DNA of 50,500 bases from contig DATJBF010000017.1 in NCBI GenBank assembly GCA_035515475.1, forward strand, positions 1-50,500. Direction: 5' to 3'. This DNA is from DATJBF01 sp035515475 (lineage in GTDB: Bacteria > Verrucomicrobiota > Verrucomicrobiia > Palsa-1439). This document shows positions 1 through 8,138 of the stretch, one piece after another (the stretch's first letter is position 1; each line of letters starts with the position of its first letter). A model generated the notes under the pieces. The model worked only from the letters and a program-made list of their open reading frames with translations. It made no database searches and was not told the origin of the DNA. The position numbers were made by a program, and so were the translations under genes.

Positions 1-1184
1 TACAAACCCATCACCACCACACTCACGACCGCCGCCAACGACAGGTACATGCGATGTTCGTAAATCACATCGTGAAGCGGGATGATGCTCGAGCTCGGCA
101 CCAGAATCAGAAAGAACCACGCGCCGACAAACCCCCAGACCGGCCCCGATGTCGGACTCGGAGCGGGCTTCCTTGTTAAGCCCCAAGCCGACGCCCCCAA
201 CAGAATCGCCATCACCGACGCGGGCAGCAGGACGTTCGTCCACGCTTGGGCGATTGGCCACGGATGATTCAGGCTCAGTGGGGACGGCCATACAGACAAC
301 CGCAGATAATAGAGGACCACCCCTGGCTCGGCCGCCAAATACTCCCACCGGCCAATGTACTGCGCCGTCATTGATGCGTAAGCAAAAACGCCAGCAGAAA
401 CAAGCACGACACCCAGCAGTATCCAAGTGCTGGCCAACCCCAGATATAAAGGCCAGCGTCGGCGCCAGGCCTCGCGGAACGAGCCCGAAGCAAATACCCG
501 ATCGTACAGCATCACCATCACCGGCGCGGTGACCATCACCTCTTTGCTGGCCATCCCCGACGCACAGGCGGCGACCGACAACCCGTACCACAACCGGCGC
601 CCGGGCTTCCATGAACCATTTCCCATGAACCATTTCTCATTTCCCATGGGTGGCAGCTCGGCCCCGCGGATGAAACAGTACAGCGTGAGCAGATAGAACA
701 ACCCCATGATCGATTCGGCCCGCTGAACGATGTAGGTTACCGACTCGGTCTGCAGCGGGTGCACCGTCCAGAGGACTGCCGTAGCCAGGGCCAATTCGTT
801 GGCAGCGGCACCGAACCCCGACACCAGTGTCGGGGCCAGCAGGGTCCGCCGCACGATACCCAGCAGGGTCAGACCGGCAAGGATATGAACGGTCAGATTC
901 ACGACGTGATAGCCCCACACGTTGTAGCCGCTGAGGGCATAACTGATGGCCAGGGACAGATTGATGAGGGGTCGCCCTTCCACAGTAAGCCAGCCCCGGT
1001 GCGGCGGCGACAAGCATTGCCCGATCGGCCAGAGATGGCGGATCGTCGGGTTGTCGGAGATCGACGCCCCGTCGTCGCGGACGAATGCGCCCGTAAAACT
1101 GTTGCCATAGGCCAGCAGTCCCGCCGCCACTACCACCAGTGGGAAAAACCTCCTCCCTTTCGTCAACAGTGAGCGTTCCGTCAT
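1..1184 (-). CDS. TMTC-like multi-TM protein, second tandem copy (3' end outside window)
   Basis: An uninterrupted frame of 394 codons runs from an ATG at 1184 to the left edge. It begins MTERSLLTKGRRFFPL and is close in sequence, position by position, to the N-terminal membrane half of the next gene (1192-3228). Shared blocks include DNPTIRHLWPI, EGRPLINLSL, TESVTYIVQRAESIMGLFYL and SKEVMVTAPVMVML. An acidic pair (RDDGAS, residues about 38-43) follows the first hydrophobic segment, as expected for GT-C-fold TMTC-type glycosyltransferases. The C-terminal TPR part would lie outside the window. The gene starts 7 bases after the stop of its paralogue, so it is probably the third gene of an MFS-TMTC-TMTC operon. 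Enzymatic activity is inferred from family resemblance only. Confidence 0.85.
   Translation of the reverse strand, partial: MTERSLLTKGRRFFPLVVVAAGLLAYGNSFTGAFVRDDGASISDNPTIRHLWPIGQCLSPPHRGWLTVEGRPLINLSLAISYALSGYNVWGYHVVNLTVHILAGLTLLGIVRRTLLAPTLVSGFGAAANELALATAVLWTVHPLQTESVTYIVQRAESIMGLFYLLTLYCFIRGAELPPMGNEKWFMGNGSWKPGRRLWYGLSVAACASGMASKEVMVTAPVMVMLYDRVFASGSFREAWRRRWPLYLGLASTWILLGVVLVSAGVFAYASMTAQYIGRWEYLAAEPGVVLYYLRLSVWPSPLSLNHPWPIAQAWTNVLLPASVMAILLGASAWGLTRKPAPSPTSGPVWGFVGAWFFLILVPSSSIIPLHDVIYEHRMYLSLAAVVSVVVMGL
606..650. repeat. Heptamer array, family D, in frame in TMTC-like copy 2
   Basis: About six imperfect 7-base units of the type NNNCCAT (for example GAACCAT, TTCCCAT, TTCTCAT) run head to tail. 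They are translated in frame as a Met-Gly-Asn-rich stretch between PPM and RRLWYG. The paralogous gene has the same kind of array at the equivalent place (2650-2693). Confidence 0.8.
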
Positions 1185-1191
1185 CTCATGC

Positions 1192-3228
1192 TCACGGAGC
1201 CGGTTGCCGCTGCGCCAGTCCCGCTCGGAGCGAGGCGAGCCTGTCTTGCGCCTCGGTCATCTGTGGATTGATTCGCAGCGCCTGTTCATAGTGCACCATG
1301 GCCTCGCGCGGTCGCCCTGCTTGTTCCAAAGCGATTCCCAGATTGTAATGCGGCCGGGCATAATTCGGGTTGATCTGGAGCGCTCGTTCCCATTGACTGA
1401 TCGCCTCGGGCACTCGCCCCAATCGCGCCAGAGCGCTCCCCAGATTGTTGTGCGCTTCCGCATAGTCGGGATCGATCCGGAGTGCCTGCTCATAATGCAC
1501 CAAAGCCTCCGGCACTTTACCCAGCTTCAGCAAGGCGCTCCCCAAATTATTGTGGGCCTCGGCGAGACCGGGATTGATGCGTACCGCCTCTTCCCAATGC
1601 CGGGTCGCCTCCGGCAACCGGCCCGCCTTCTCCAGGGCCATGCCCAGACGGTCGTGAACATCGGCATCGTCGGGCGCAAACAGCAGCGCTCGCTCGTAGT
1701 GTCTGATGGCATCTTCAATCTTCCCCGTTTGCTCGGAGACGACCCCCAAATTGTAGTAGGCCGCCACCATGTCGGGACTGAGCCGCACCGCCTGTTCCCA
1801 TTGCTCGGTCGCCTCCTGGAGCCGGCCCACCTTCTGTAGGGCGATTCCCAGGTTATAGTGTCCCAGGGCATCACCGGGTGTGACCCGCAACGCCCGCTCG
1901 TAGTGACTGATCGCCTCTTGGAGTCGGCCCGCCTTCTCCAAGGCGACTGCCAGATTGCTATCTCGGTTGCAGTAGTAATCCCGGTTGCGCCGCCAAGAAA
2001 GAACGCCCAGCCCGATCGCCACGGGAACGAACAGAATCAAACTGCGCCGGCCCGCCACCGAGTACAACCCGATCACCGCCAAGCTCACGACCGCGGCCAG
2101 CGACAGGTACATCCGGTGTTCGTAACCCGGATTGAGAAGCGGAATCAAACTCGAGCTCGGCGCCAGGATCAGGAAAAACCAAGCGCCGACAAATCCCCAG
2201 GTCGCGTGCCTTGGCCAGGCACAAACCGATACTGCCAAGAGAATAAGAATGACAACCGTCGGCAGCAGAATGCTCGTCCATCCTTGGGCGGTTGGCCACC
2301 CGTAACCCATCTGTTGCGGGGCCGGCCACACAGACATCCGCAGATAATGGAGGACGACCCCCGGCTCGGTCGCCAGATACTCGGACCGCGTGAACCCGGC
2401 ATGCCGCGCGTTCGTCGACGCTGTGGCGAAATTGCCGGCCAATATCAGCACCACTGCCAGCAGAATCCAGGTGCTGGCCAGGGCCAGATACAGCCGCCAG
2501 CGTCGGCGCCACGCCTCCCGAAACGAGTTGGAAATAAACGCCAGGTCGTAGAGCATCACCATCACCGGCGCGGTGACCATCACTTCTTTACTGACCATTC
2601 CCAACGCGCAGGTGGTGACCGACGCGCCGTGCCACAGCCGGCTCCGTCGTCCCCATGAACCATTTCCCATTTCCCGTCCCCCATTCCTCATGGGCGGCGC
2701 TTCGACCCCGCGGATGAAGCAGTATAGCGTGAGGAGATAGAACAAGCCCATGATTGATTCCGCCCGCTGAACGATGTAGGTCACCGACTCGGTCTGCAAC
2801 GGGTGAACAGTCCAGAGAACCGCGATGGCCAGAGCCAGTTCGTCGGCGACAAGGCCGAAGCGATCGCGCAACGCCGGCCCCGATCGCATCGGGGCAGGCT
2901 GCAGCAGGGTCCGCCGCACAATGCCCAGCAGGGTCAGACCCGCGAAGATGTGAACGGCCAGGTTCAGGACGTGATAGCCCCACACTTCGTAGCCACCGAG
3001 GGCGTAGTTGACGGCCAACGACAGATTGATGAGCGGCCGGCCTTCGACGGTCAGGCCACCCCGGTGCGGCGGCGAGAAGCACCGCCAGATCGGCCAGAGA
3101 TGACGGATCGTGGGGTTCTCGGGGATTGACATGAAATCATCGTGAATGAACCCACCGATGAAGCTGTTGGAATAGGTTAGTAGTCCCGCCGCTATTACTA
3201 CCAGCGGGAAAAGCTCGCGTCGTTTCAT
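1192..3228 (-). CDS. TMTC-like membrane protein with seven C-terminal TPRs
   Basis: A 678-residue protein. The start is the ATG at 3228, which overlaps the stop of the upstream MFS gene as ATGA; a longer frame exists upstream but reads through the transporter gene. Residues 1 to about 435 hold many hydrophobic segments. An HDD acidic motif near residues 29-31 (GGFIHDDFMSIP) matches the luminal acidic motif of GT-C glycosyltransferases of the TMTC/PMT type. Residues about 440-678 are seven 34-residue TPRs plus a partial eighth. The repeats alternate: HYERAL- or HYEQAL-type helices swap with QWEQAV-, HWEEAV- or QWERAL-type helices, suggesting growth by duplication of a two-TPR unit. An in-frame heptamer array lies in the membrane half. 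Protein O-mannosylation or another lipid-linked sugar transfer is plausible but unproven. Confidence 0.85.
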   Translation of the reverse strand: MKRRELFPLVVIAAGLLTYSNSFIGGFIHDDFMSIPENPTIRHLWPIWRCFSPPHRGGLTVEGRPLINLSLAVNYALGGYEVWGYHVLNLAVHIFAGLTLLGIVRRTLLQPAPMRSGPALRDRFGLVADELALAIAVLWTVHPLQTESVTYIVQRAESIMGLFYLLTLYCFIRGVEAPPMRNGGREMGNGSWGRRSRLWHGASVTTCALGMVSKEVMVTAPVMVMLYDLAFISNSFREAWRRRWRLYLALASTWILLAVVLILAGNFATASTNARHAGFTRSEYLATEPGVVLHYLRMSVWPAPQQMGYGWPTAQGWTSILLPTVVILILLAVSVCAWPRHATWGFVGAWFFLILAPSSSLIPLLNPGYEHRMYLSLAAVVSLAVIGLYSVAGRRSLILFVPVAIGLGVLSWRRNRDYYCNRDSNLAVALEKAGRLQEAISHYERALRVTPGDALGHYNLGIALQKVGRLQEATEQWEQAVRLSPDMVAAYYNLGVVSEQTGKIEDAIRHYERALLFAPDDADVHDRLGMALEKAGRLPEATRHWEEAVRINPGLAEAHNNLGSALLKLGKVPEALVHYEQALRIDPDYAEAHNNLGSALARLGRVPEAISQWERALQINPNYARPHYNLGIALEQAGRPREAMVHYEQALRINPQMTEAQDRLASLRAGLAQRQPAP
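2650..2693. repeat. Heptamer array, family D, in frame in TMTC-like copy 1
   Basis: Imperfect 7-base units (GAACCAT, TTCCCAT, TTCCCGT, CCCCCAT, TCCTCAT) are translated in frame as a short Met/Gly/Asn-rich insert between APPM and RLWHG. It has the same type and site as the array at 606-650, so it either predates the gene duplication or moved between the copies by gene conversion. Confidence 0.8.
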
Positions 3229-4517
3229 GGGGAAGACACTCTGTTCTGAAACGAGTCGGCCAGCCGTTCGGCCGGATTGATTCCCAGCCAGCATACCGCC
3301 GCCAGCAGGTAACAGCCCGCCACGGTCAACAGGGGCAGGTCCCACGCACCGCGCCGCTGGAGCCATTCGCCGACCACGAGCGGGCTGATGGCGCCGCCGA
3401 GGTTCCCGAAAGTGTTCATCGCGCCGCTCACGACGCCGGCATGCCGGCCGCCAATTTCCAGGCATACCGCCCAGCCGGGTGCCACCGCCAGCGCTGCCAA
3501 CAACGCCGCCAGCGCCAACAACCACGCCGCCGCGATTGGATTCGTTGTCCTCACACCGGCCACGATGCAGACGGCTGCGAGAGGAGGACCGATCAGGCCG
3601 GTCGCCCGCCGCCCAGCCTTCAACCCCCAGCGCCGCACCAGCGCGTCGCTCACCAGTCCGCCGCACAACACACCCGTGGCGATCCCGATCAGGGGCAACG
3701 ACGACAACCAGCCGGCGTGTTTAAGGTCGAAGCCGCGTGCTCGCATCAGGTAGGTCGGCATCCACGTGAGAAAAAAGTACCAGCCATAGATGACGCCGAA
3801 GTACATGAAACACACCGCCCACACGCTGCGGTTCGACAGCAGACTGTTCCACGGCACGCGCTCGTGCGGCGCCGGCGGGGGCGTGCCGATCAGACCGAGC
3901 TCCGCCTCGTTGACGGATTGATGATTGTGGGGATCATCGCGGAACCACCAGAACCACGCCGCCGCCCACACGAGGCCAACCGTCCCGAAAATCGGGAACG
4001 TGTGCCGCCAGTGAACCCGTCCCAACATCCACACCACCAACGGCTGCGTCACCGCGCCGCCCAGCGCGCCAGTCATCACTGCCAAACCGAACGCGCGGCC
4101 GTGTTCGCGGGCCGGCAACCAGCGCACGAACGCCCGCGACATGCTCGGGAAACAACCCGCTTCGCCCACGCCGAACAACATGCGAATCACGAACAACGAC
4201 GCGAACCCGGCGGCCCAACCCGTTGCCGCGGTCATCACCGACCACCAGATCACGATGCGGGTCAACATCAACCGCGGCCCGAACCGGTCTGCCAGCCAGC
4301 CGCTCGGCACCTCCATCAGCGCGTAGGCGAACGTGAACGCGCTGAACACGTAGCCCATCTGGGCGTCGTTGAGTCCGAGATCGGTCTCCATCACGGGTGC
4401 AGCGGTCGAGATGCACACCCGGTCGAGATAGGCAATGGCGGCCAGCAGAAGCGTGAACCCGAGCACGCCGTAGCGCGCGCGGGTTGCGGGAGCGGTGCCA
4501 GCGGGTTGCGGAAGCAT
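3225..4517 (-). CDS. MFS transporter, anion:cation symporter (ACS)-like
   Basis: A 430-residue protein with twelve hydrophobic segments. It has the typical MFS loop-2 motif region (SGWLADRFGPRLML, residues about 72-85), and the N-terminal YLDRVCISTAAP stretch and the spacing before GEAGCFPSMSRAFVRWLP resemble the ACS family, whose members import organic anions such as hexuronates, galactonate or glucarate. The substrate cannot be read from sequence. It is the first gene of a minus-strand group, and its stop overlaps the start of the TMTC-like gene by four bases (ATGA), so the two are probably translationally coupled. Whether the transporter serves the same glycan pathway as the TMTC-like proteins is inference from this coupling. 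Confidence 0.88.
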   Translation of the reverse strand: MLPQPAGTAPATRARYGVLGFTLLLAAIAYLDRVCISTAAPVMETDLGLNDAQMGYVFSAFTFAYALMEVPSGWLADRFGPRLMLTRIVIWWSVMTAATGWAAGFASLFVIRMLFGVGEAGCFPSMSRAFVRWLPAREHGRAFGLAVMTGALGGAVTQPLVVWMLGRVHWRHTFPIFGTVGLVWAAAWFWWFRDDPHNHQSVNEAELGLIGTPPPAPHERVPWNSLLSNRSVWAVCFMYFGVIYGWYFFLTWMPTYLMRARGFDLKHAGWLSSLPLIGIATGVLCGGLVSDALVRRWGLKAGRRATGLIGPPLAAVCIVAGVRTTNPIAAAWLLALAALLAALAVAPGWAVCLEIGGRHAGVVSGAMNTFGNLGGAISPLVVGEWLQRRGAWDLPLLTVAGCYLLAAVCWLGINPAERLADSFQNRVSSP

Positions 4518-4578
4518 GAACCGCTCTTATAACGCGCTGGGGAAGGGGAGGCAACAGGAACCGAATTGTGGATAGGTG

Positions 4579-4622
4579 GGGACGCGCTGCCGCGTGTCCG
4601 TGGCCGCGCAGAAGCGCGGCCC
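4579..4622. repeat. Double GC hairpin repeat
   Basis: Two adjacent inverted repeats lie between the MFS gene and trmL. The second is perfect: GGCCGCGC, loop AGAA, GCGCGGCC (4602-4621). There is no following T-run, so it is not an obvious intrinsic terminator. It looks like one of the dispersed palindromic repeats of this genome. Confidence 0.65.
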
Positions 4623-4651
4623 TACCACATCAAAGCGACGGGGAGAATTGA

Positions 4652-5119
4652 TCAGAAACCCTTCACCTGCCGTACCGCTTCGTACAACACAATCGCGACG
4701 GCGGTTGCCAGATTCAGACTGCGCGCCTGGGGATTGAACATCGGAATCGTGATCGTCGTTTCGGGATTGGCATCGAGCAATGCCTTTGGCAGCCCGGCGG
4801 TCTCCCGCCCGAACACCAGATAATCACCCCATTTGTACCGCGGCTCGGTGTACGGCCGCTTCGCCTTCGTCGTCACATAGAAGAAGCTCGGTGGCACAGG
4901 TGTCCCTGCCAGTGTTGCTTTGTGCAGTGTTTCCAGCGACTCCCAATATCTCCACGTGACGTGTTCCCAATAATCCATCCCCGCCCGCTTGAGCTCGCGG
5001 TCATCGAGTCGGAACCCGAGCGGCCCGACCAGATGCAACGTCGCCCCCGTCGCCGCGCACAACCGCGCCACGTTCCCCGTATTGGGCGGGATTTCCGGTT
5101 CGACGAGGACAACGTTCAT
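4652..5119 (-). CDS. trmL: tRNA (cytidine/uridine-34 2'-O)-methyltransferase TrmL
   Basis: A 155-residue protein, the normal TrmL length. TrmL is a SPOUT-class enzyme that 2'-O-methylates the wobble base of tRNA-Leu isoacceptors using SAM. Visible family signatures are the N-terminal NVVLVEPEIPPNTGNVARLC, the knot-forming LVFGRETAGLP (residues about 101-111) and IPMFNPQARSLNLATAVAIVLYE at the C-terminus. The start is the ATG at 5119; an upstream extension in the same frame has no family support. The gene stands alone, divergent from the methyltransferase at 5331. The assignment to TrmL rather than another SpoU-type tRNA/rRNA methylase rests on length and the NPQARSLN block. Confidence 0.92.
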   Translation of the reverse strand: MNVVLVEPEIPPNTGNVARLCAATGATLHLVGPLGFRLDDRELKRAGMDYWEHVTWRYWESLETLHKATLAGTPVPPSFFYVTTKAKRPYTEPRYKWGDYLVFGRETAGLPKALLDANPETTITIPMFNPQARSLNLATAVAIVLYEAVRQVKGF

Positions 5120-5330
5120 GCGGTCGACCCTGTCCTTTTCCGGTCGCTGCGGCAAGAGCAAAAGACGAAGTCGACACTTGAGCGGTCAGCAATGTCGGCG
5201 TCGTAACCTGTTGATCGTCCGATTGACGCGCAGGCAACTACGCTTTACCATCAACAACCGATGAGGCTGCTGTGCGACTTTGTCTGTTGCTGGAAACCTT
5301 GTCCCATTAACGATGTTGGGTATCGTGAGC

Positions 5331-6107
5331 ATGATCGACTACACGGCCGCCGCGGAGACGTACGACAACACTCGGACGCACTCCGACAAGGTCATCGATC
5401 GCTTTTGCGCCGCGGCTTCGCTTGACGCATCCGCTTCCATCCTCGACTTCGGCTGCGGCACAGGCAACTACCTTTCCCAAATCTACCGGCGCTTCGGCTG
5501 CCGGTGCTATGGGGTCGAACCTTCCGACGCGATGCGCAGTCAGGCGCTCTCCAAACCCGGCCTCTTGCAGATCGTAAAGGGCGATCACCTCGCGATTCCC
5601 TTTCCGTCAGAGATCTTCGACTTCGGTTACATGACCGACGTGATTCACCACGTCCCAGACCTTCGGTCGATGTTCCGAGAATTGCTCCGTGTGTTGAAGG
5701 CCAGCGGCCTTCTGTGCATCGTGACGGAGTCTCACTCGCAAATCGACGCCCGCTTCTACAATCGCTACTTTCCTTCGTTGGCGGCAAACGAGAAACGCCG
5801 CTACCCCGATATCGAAGAGGTCTCCGCTCGTGCCGGCGAGATCGGCTTCTGTGCGGCGGCCACCGAAGCGGTATCTTCACCGACAGGTCATATTTCGGAA
5901 GGGTTTCTCCGCAATGTCGCCGAAAGGAACTGGTCCATGTTTCGGTTGCTTTCCGAAGACGAGTTCTCCCATGGGCTTCAGGCATTACAGCGGGACCGTG
6001 GGCGCTCGTTTGAGTCTCCCGTCGCAGGCGAGACCTTGGTTTGGTTTCGCAAGGTCGCCCAACCGTGCGCTGGAGGCAACCCGGCTCCGCCGCGCGCCTC
6101 AGCTTGA
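5331..6107 (+). CDS. Class I SAM-dependent methyltransferase, cassette-like
   Basis: A 258-residue protein read from the ATG at 5331 (MIDYTAAAETYDNTR). An extension to 5280 has no family support. It has a methyltransferase type 11 core: motif I LDFGCGTGNY (residues about 38-47), an acidic residue after the second strand (GVEPS), and FDFGYMTDVIHHVPD for motif IV with the post-motif helix. The substrate is unknown. The last residues (AQPCAGGNPAPPRASA) are not conserved protein but the translation of an attC-like palindrome that also gives the stop codon. A GTTGGGT box, fitting the attC right-core consensus, lies 10 bases before the start. The gene may therefore be a captured integron cassette. 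An alternative is an ordinary gene followed by a coincidental hairpin. Confidence 0.82.
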   Translation: MIDYTAAAETYDNTRTHSDKVIDRFCAAASLDASASILDFGCGTGNYLSQIYRRFGCRCYGVEPSDAMRSQALSKPGLLQIVKGDHLAIPFPSEIFDFGYMTDVIHHVPDLRSMFRELLRVLKASGLLCIVTESHSQIDARFYNRYFPSLAANEKRRYPDIEEVSARAGEIGFCAAATEAVSSPTGHISEGFLRNVAERNWSMFRLLSEDEFSHGLQALQRDRGRSFESPVAGETLVWFRKVAQPCAGGNPAPPRASA

Positions 6108-6116
6108 GCGTTGGCC
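6057..6116 (+). other. attC-like integron recombination site
   Basis: A 60-base imperfect palindrome. The left core is GCCCAAC (6057-6063), an exact match to RYYYAAC. The right core is GTTGGCC (6110-6116), one mismatch from GTTRRRY. Inside, GCTGGAGGC (6069-6077) pairs with GCCTCAGC (6096-6103) apart from one unpaired base, as expected of an attC extrahelical base. A CGGC-TCC-GCCG hairpin sits in the loop. The site overlaps the end of the methyltransferase gene and ends 3 bases before the GTG of the SDR gene. No integrase gene is in the window. Confidence 0.42.
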
Positions 6117-6119
6117 GGC

Positions 6120-7034
6120 GTGAAACGCATCACAACACCGTTTGGTTTTCGCTCCACCGCTGTGGAAGTGGCCACAGGGATTGATTTTTCGGGCAAACGC
6201 GCGATGGTCACGGGCGGCGCGTCGGGTATCGGCGTGGAGACGGCCCGGGCGTTGGCCGGTATCGGGGCCGAAGTCACCCTCGCCGTGCGCAATCCCGAGG
6301 CCGGAGCGCGCGTCGCTGCGGACATCGCGGCGACCACTCGCAGCAAAGCGGTTCGAGTCGCCAGGCTCGACCTCACCGACCGGGCTTCGATCGCGGCGTT
6401 GGTCGCGACGTGGGATGGACCGCTCCACATACTGATCAACAATGCCGGCATCATGGCCTGTCCCGAGCAACATACGCCCGAAGGGTGGGAGATGCAGTTT
6501 GCCACCAATCACCTCGGCCACTTTGCTCTCGCCATCGGCCTGCACGACGCGCTGGCTGCAGCCGGCAACGCGCGCATCGTAGCGGTCAGTTCCGCGGCCC
6601 ACATGCTCTCGCCGGTAATCTTTGACGATATCCATTTTGCATTCCGCCGATATGACCCGTGGCTGGCCTACGGGCAATCCAAGACCGCGAACGTGCTCTT
6701 TGCCGTCGGTGCCAGCGCCCGCTGGCGCAGCGAAGGCATCACGGCCAACGCGCTGAATCCGGGAGCCATCGCGACCAACCTTCAGCGCCACGTTGGCGGA
6801 AAACTCGTCACGCCGCCGGAACGGCAGAAAACCCGTGAACAGGGAGCGGCCACTTCCGTCCTGTTGGCCACCTCGCCACTCTTGGAAGGCATCGGTGGCC
6901 GCTACTTCAGCGATTGCAACGAAGCCGAGCCAGTTCTGCGTCGCCAGGCAGATGATGGCGGCGTCGCACCCTATGCCCTCGACCCCAACAACGCCGAGCG
7001 TCTCTGGGAGGTATCACTTCGCTCGCTTGCCTGA
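6120..7034 (+). CDS. Short-chain dehydrogenase/reductase (WWOX/retinol-DH-like)
   Basis: A 304-residue SDR oxidoreductase read from the GTG at 6120; a TTG three codons earlier lies in the attC-like site. The N-terminal TTPFGFRSTAVEV is typical of a bacterial oxidoreductase subgroup. The coenzyme motif is TGGASGIG (residues about 31-38), NNAG is at about 108-111, the catalytic Ser is in AVSSAAH and the catalytic YGQSK gives Tyr and Lys. NADP(H) use is likely from the basic residue after the second strand. The substrate is unknown. It follows the methyltransferase on the same strand with only the attC-like site between, so the two could be neighbouring cassettes; no second attC was found downstream. 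Confidence 0.9.
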   Translation: MKRITTPFGFRSTAVEVATGIDFSGKRAMVTGGASGIGVETARALAGIGAEVTLAVRNPEAGARVAADIAATTRSKAVRVARLDLTDRASIAALVATWDGPLHILINNAGIMACPEQHTPEGWEMQFATNHLGHFALAIGLHDALAAAGNARIVAVSSAAHMLSPVIFDDIHFAFRRYDPWLAYGQSKTANVLFAVGASARWRSEGITANALNPGAIATNLQRHVGGKLVTPPERQKTREQGAATSVLLATSPLLEGIGGRYFSDCNEAEPVLRRQADDGGVAPYALDPNNAERLWEVSLRSLA

Positions 7035-7179
7035 CGCCGCGCGGGAGCCAACCCAGTGCTCCGTCAACGTTCATCAGAAGCGTGCGGGGAGGGCGAAGTT
7101 TACCCGCCTCTGGCGGCGCCACAGGCGACCAACGCTCCTACTGAGCCGCGGCGTTGACGGAGAAAACGGTCGGCTCGAC

Positions 7180-7196
7180 GGGAGGCTCGCCCTCCC
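7180..7196. repeat. Short GC hairpin between convergent genes
   Basis: GGGAGG, loop CTCGC, CCTCCC, lying between the convergent SDR and truA genes. There is no T-run. The stretch 7035-7241 otherwise contains no gene. It resembles dispersed hairpins of high-GC Verrucomicrobia. Confidence 0.45.
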
Positions 7197-7241
7197 AATC
7201 AAGGTTGACCGGGCACTAGGGATCGGTCGCACCTCGTACGC

Positions 7242-7985
7242 TCAGTACCACACCTCCCACAGGAACAATCCCTTCGCCGGCGCGGTCTCAATCAGCGCCA
7301 CCCGCTTCTTCCGGCGGAGCACATCGCGCAACTCTTCAACGGTCAGTTTCCCTTCGCCCACCTTCACCAACGCACCGACGATGGAGCGCACCATCTTGTA
7401 AAGAAACCCGTCGGCCGCAACCGTGATGGTCACGAGATTACCCTGCTTTGTGATCGTGAGTCGCTTGACCATTCTGACCGGGGTGCGCTCCGACTTCGCG
7501 GACAACGCCGTGAAATCATGCCGGCCAACCAGCAGCCGCGCCGCGCGCCGCATCGCGATCAGGTTCAACGGCCTTGGATGATGCCATGCATACATCCGCC
7601 GAAACGGATCGGCTACGATACCGCAGTCGATCTGATACCGGTAGTCTTTCGCCCTCGCCGAAAACCGGGCATGGAACCTCGCGGTCACCTCCTGCACGCG
7701 CAACACCCGAACGTCTTCCGGCAAATTGGCATTGAGAGCACGGCGGAGGACGGGCGGCCGGTGATGGGTGATCAGTCGGCAACTCGCAACCTGCGCCCGG
7801 GCGTGCACGCCGGCGTCGGTCCGGCCCGAACCGTGCACCACCACGCGTTTGCCCGCGATTTTCTTCAGGGCCGTTTCGAGCAGTCCCTGAATCGTCACGG
7901 TATTCGGCTGCAACTGCCAGCCGCCGTAGTTGGTCCCGTCGTAGGCGACAGTGAGCTTGAAATGCTTCTGGGAAGAACGCTTCAT
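7242..7985 (-). CDS. truA: tRNA pseudouridine(38-40) synthase TruA
   Basis: A 247-residue protein, the normal TruA length. TruA isomerises uridines 38, 39 and 40 of the tRNA anticodon arm. It has the family start KLTVAYDGTNYGGWQLQPN, the catalytic GSGRTDAGVHA with the nucleophile Asp57, YRYQIDCG, and FLYKMVRSIVGALVKVGEG near the C-terminus. The start is the ATG at 7985. It is the last gene of the minus-strand S23-uvrB-to-truA group, and a repeat of about 100 bases separates it from ruvX. Confidence 0.95.
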   Translation of the reverse strand: MKRSSQKHFKLTVAYDGTNYGGWQLQPNTVTIQGLLETALKKIAGKRVVVHGSGRTDAGVHARAQVASCRLITHHRPPVLRRALNANLPEDVRVLRVQEVTARFHARFSARAKDYRYQIDCGIVADPFRRMYAWHHPRPLNLIAMRRAARLLVGRHDFTALSAKSERTPVRMVKRLTITKQGNLVTITVAADGFLYKMVRSIVGALVKVGEGKLTVEELRDVLRRKKRVALIETAPAKGLFLWEVWY

Positions 7986-7994
7986 GAATCACGC

Positions 7995-8138
7995 TGAAAT
8001 TCGAAACTCGAAATCCGAAGCACCAAACAATCTCGAATCTGAAAAGCGGCAAGCTCCCGTGACGGAGTTCATCTTCAGCTTCGAGGTTTCCGTCATTCGG
8101 ATTTGTCTCGGATTTCGGGATTCGGATTTCGGATTTCC
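7995..8138. repeat. Family C heptamer element with inverted arms
   Basis: A left arm (about 7995-8045) of imperfect AAATCCG-type heptamers and a right arm (about 8089-8138) of the opposite orientation (GGATTTC, GGATTCG) enclose about 45 bases of other sequence, so the whole can fold as one long hairpin. It fills the ruvX-truA gap and runs into ruvX, supplying its last codons and stop. Confidence 0.75.

Noticed and set aside
3441..4532. A 363-codon plus-strand frame opposite the MFS gene
   Set aside because: Its composition is Arg/His/Pro/Gln-rich, as is typical of the reverse frame of a GC-rich membrane protein.
4602..4621. Intrinsic terminator at the perfect 8-bp hairpin
   Set aside because: No T-tract follows on either strand; it is better described as a dispersed palindrome.
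7035..7241. Second attC site closing an SDR cassette
   Set aside because: No paired RYYYAAC and GTTRRRY cores with internal pairing could be found after the SDR stop.
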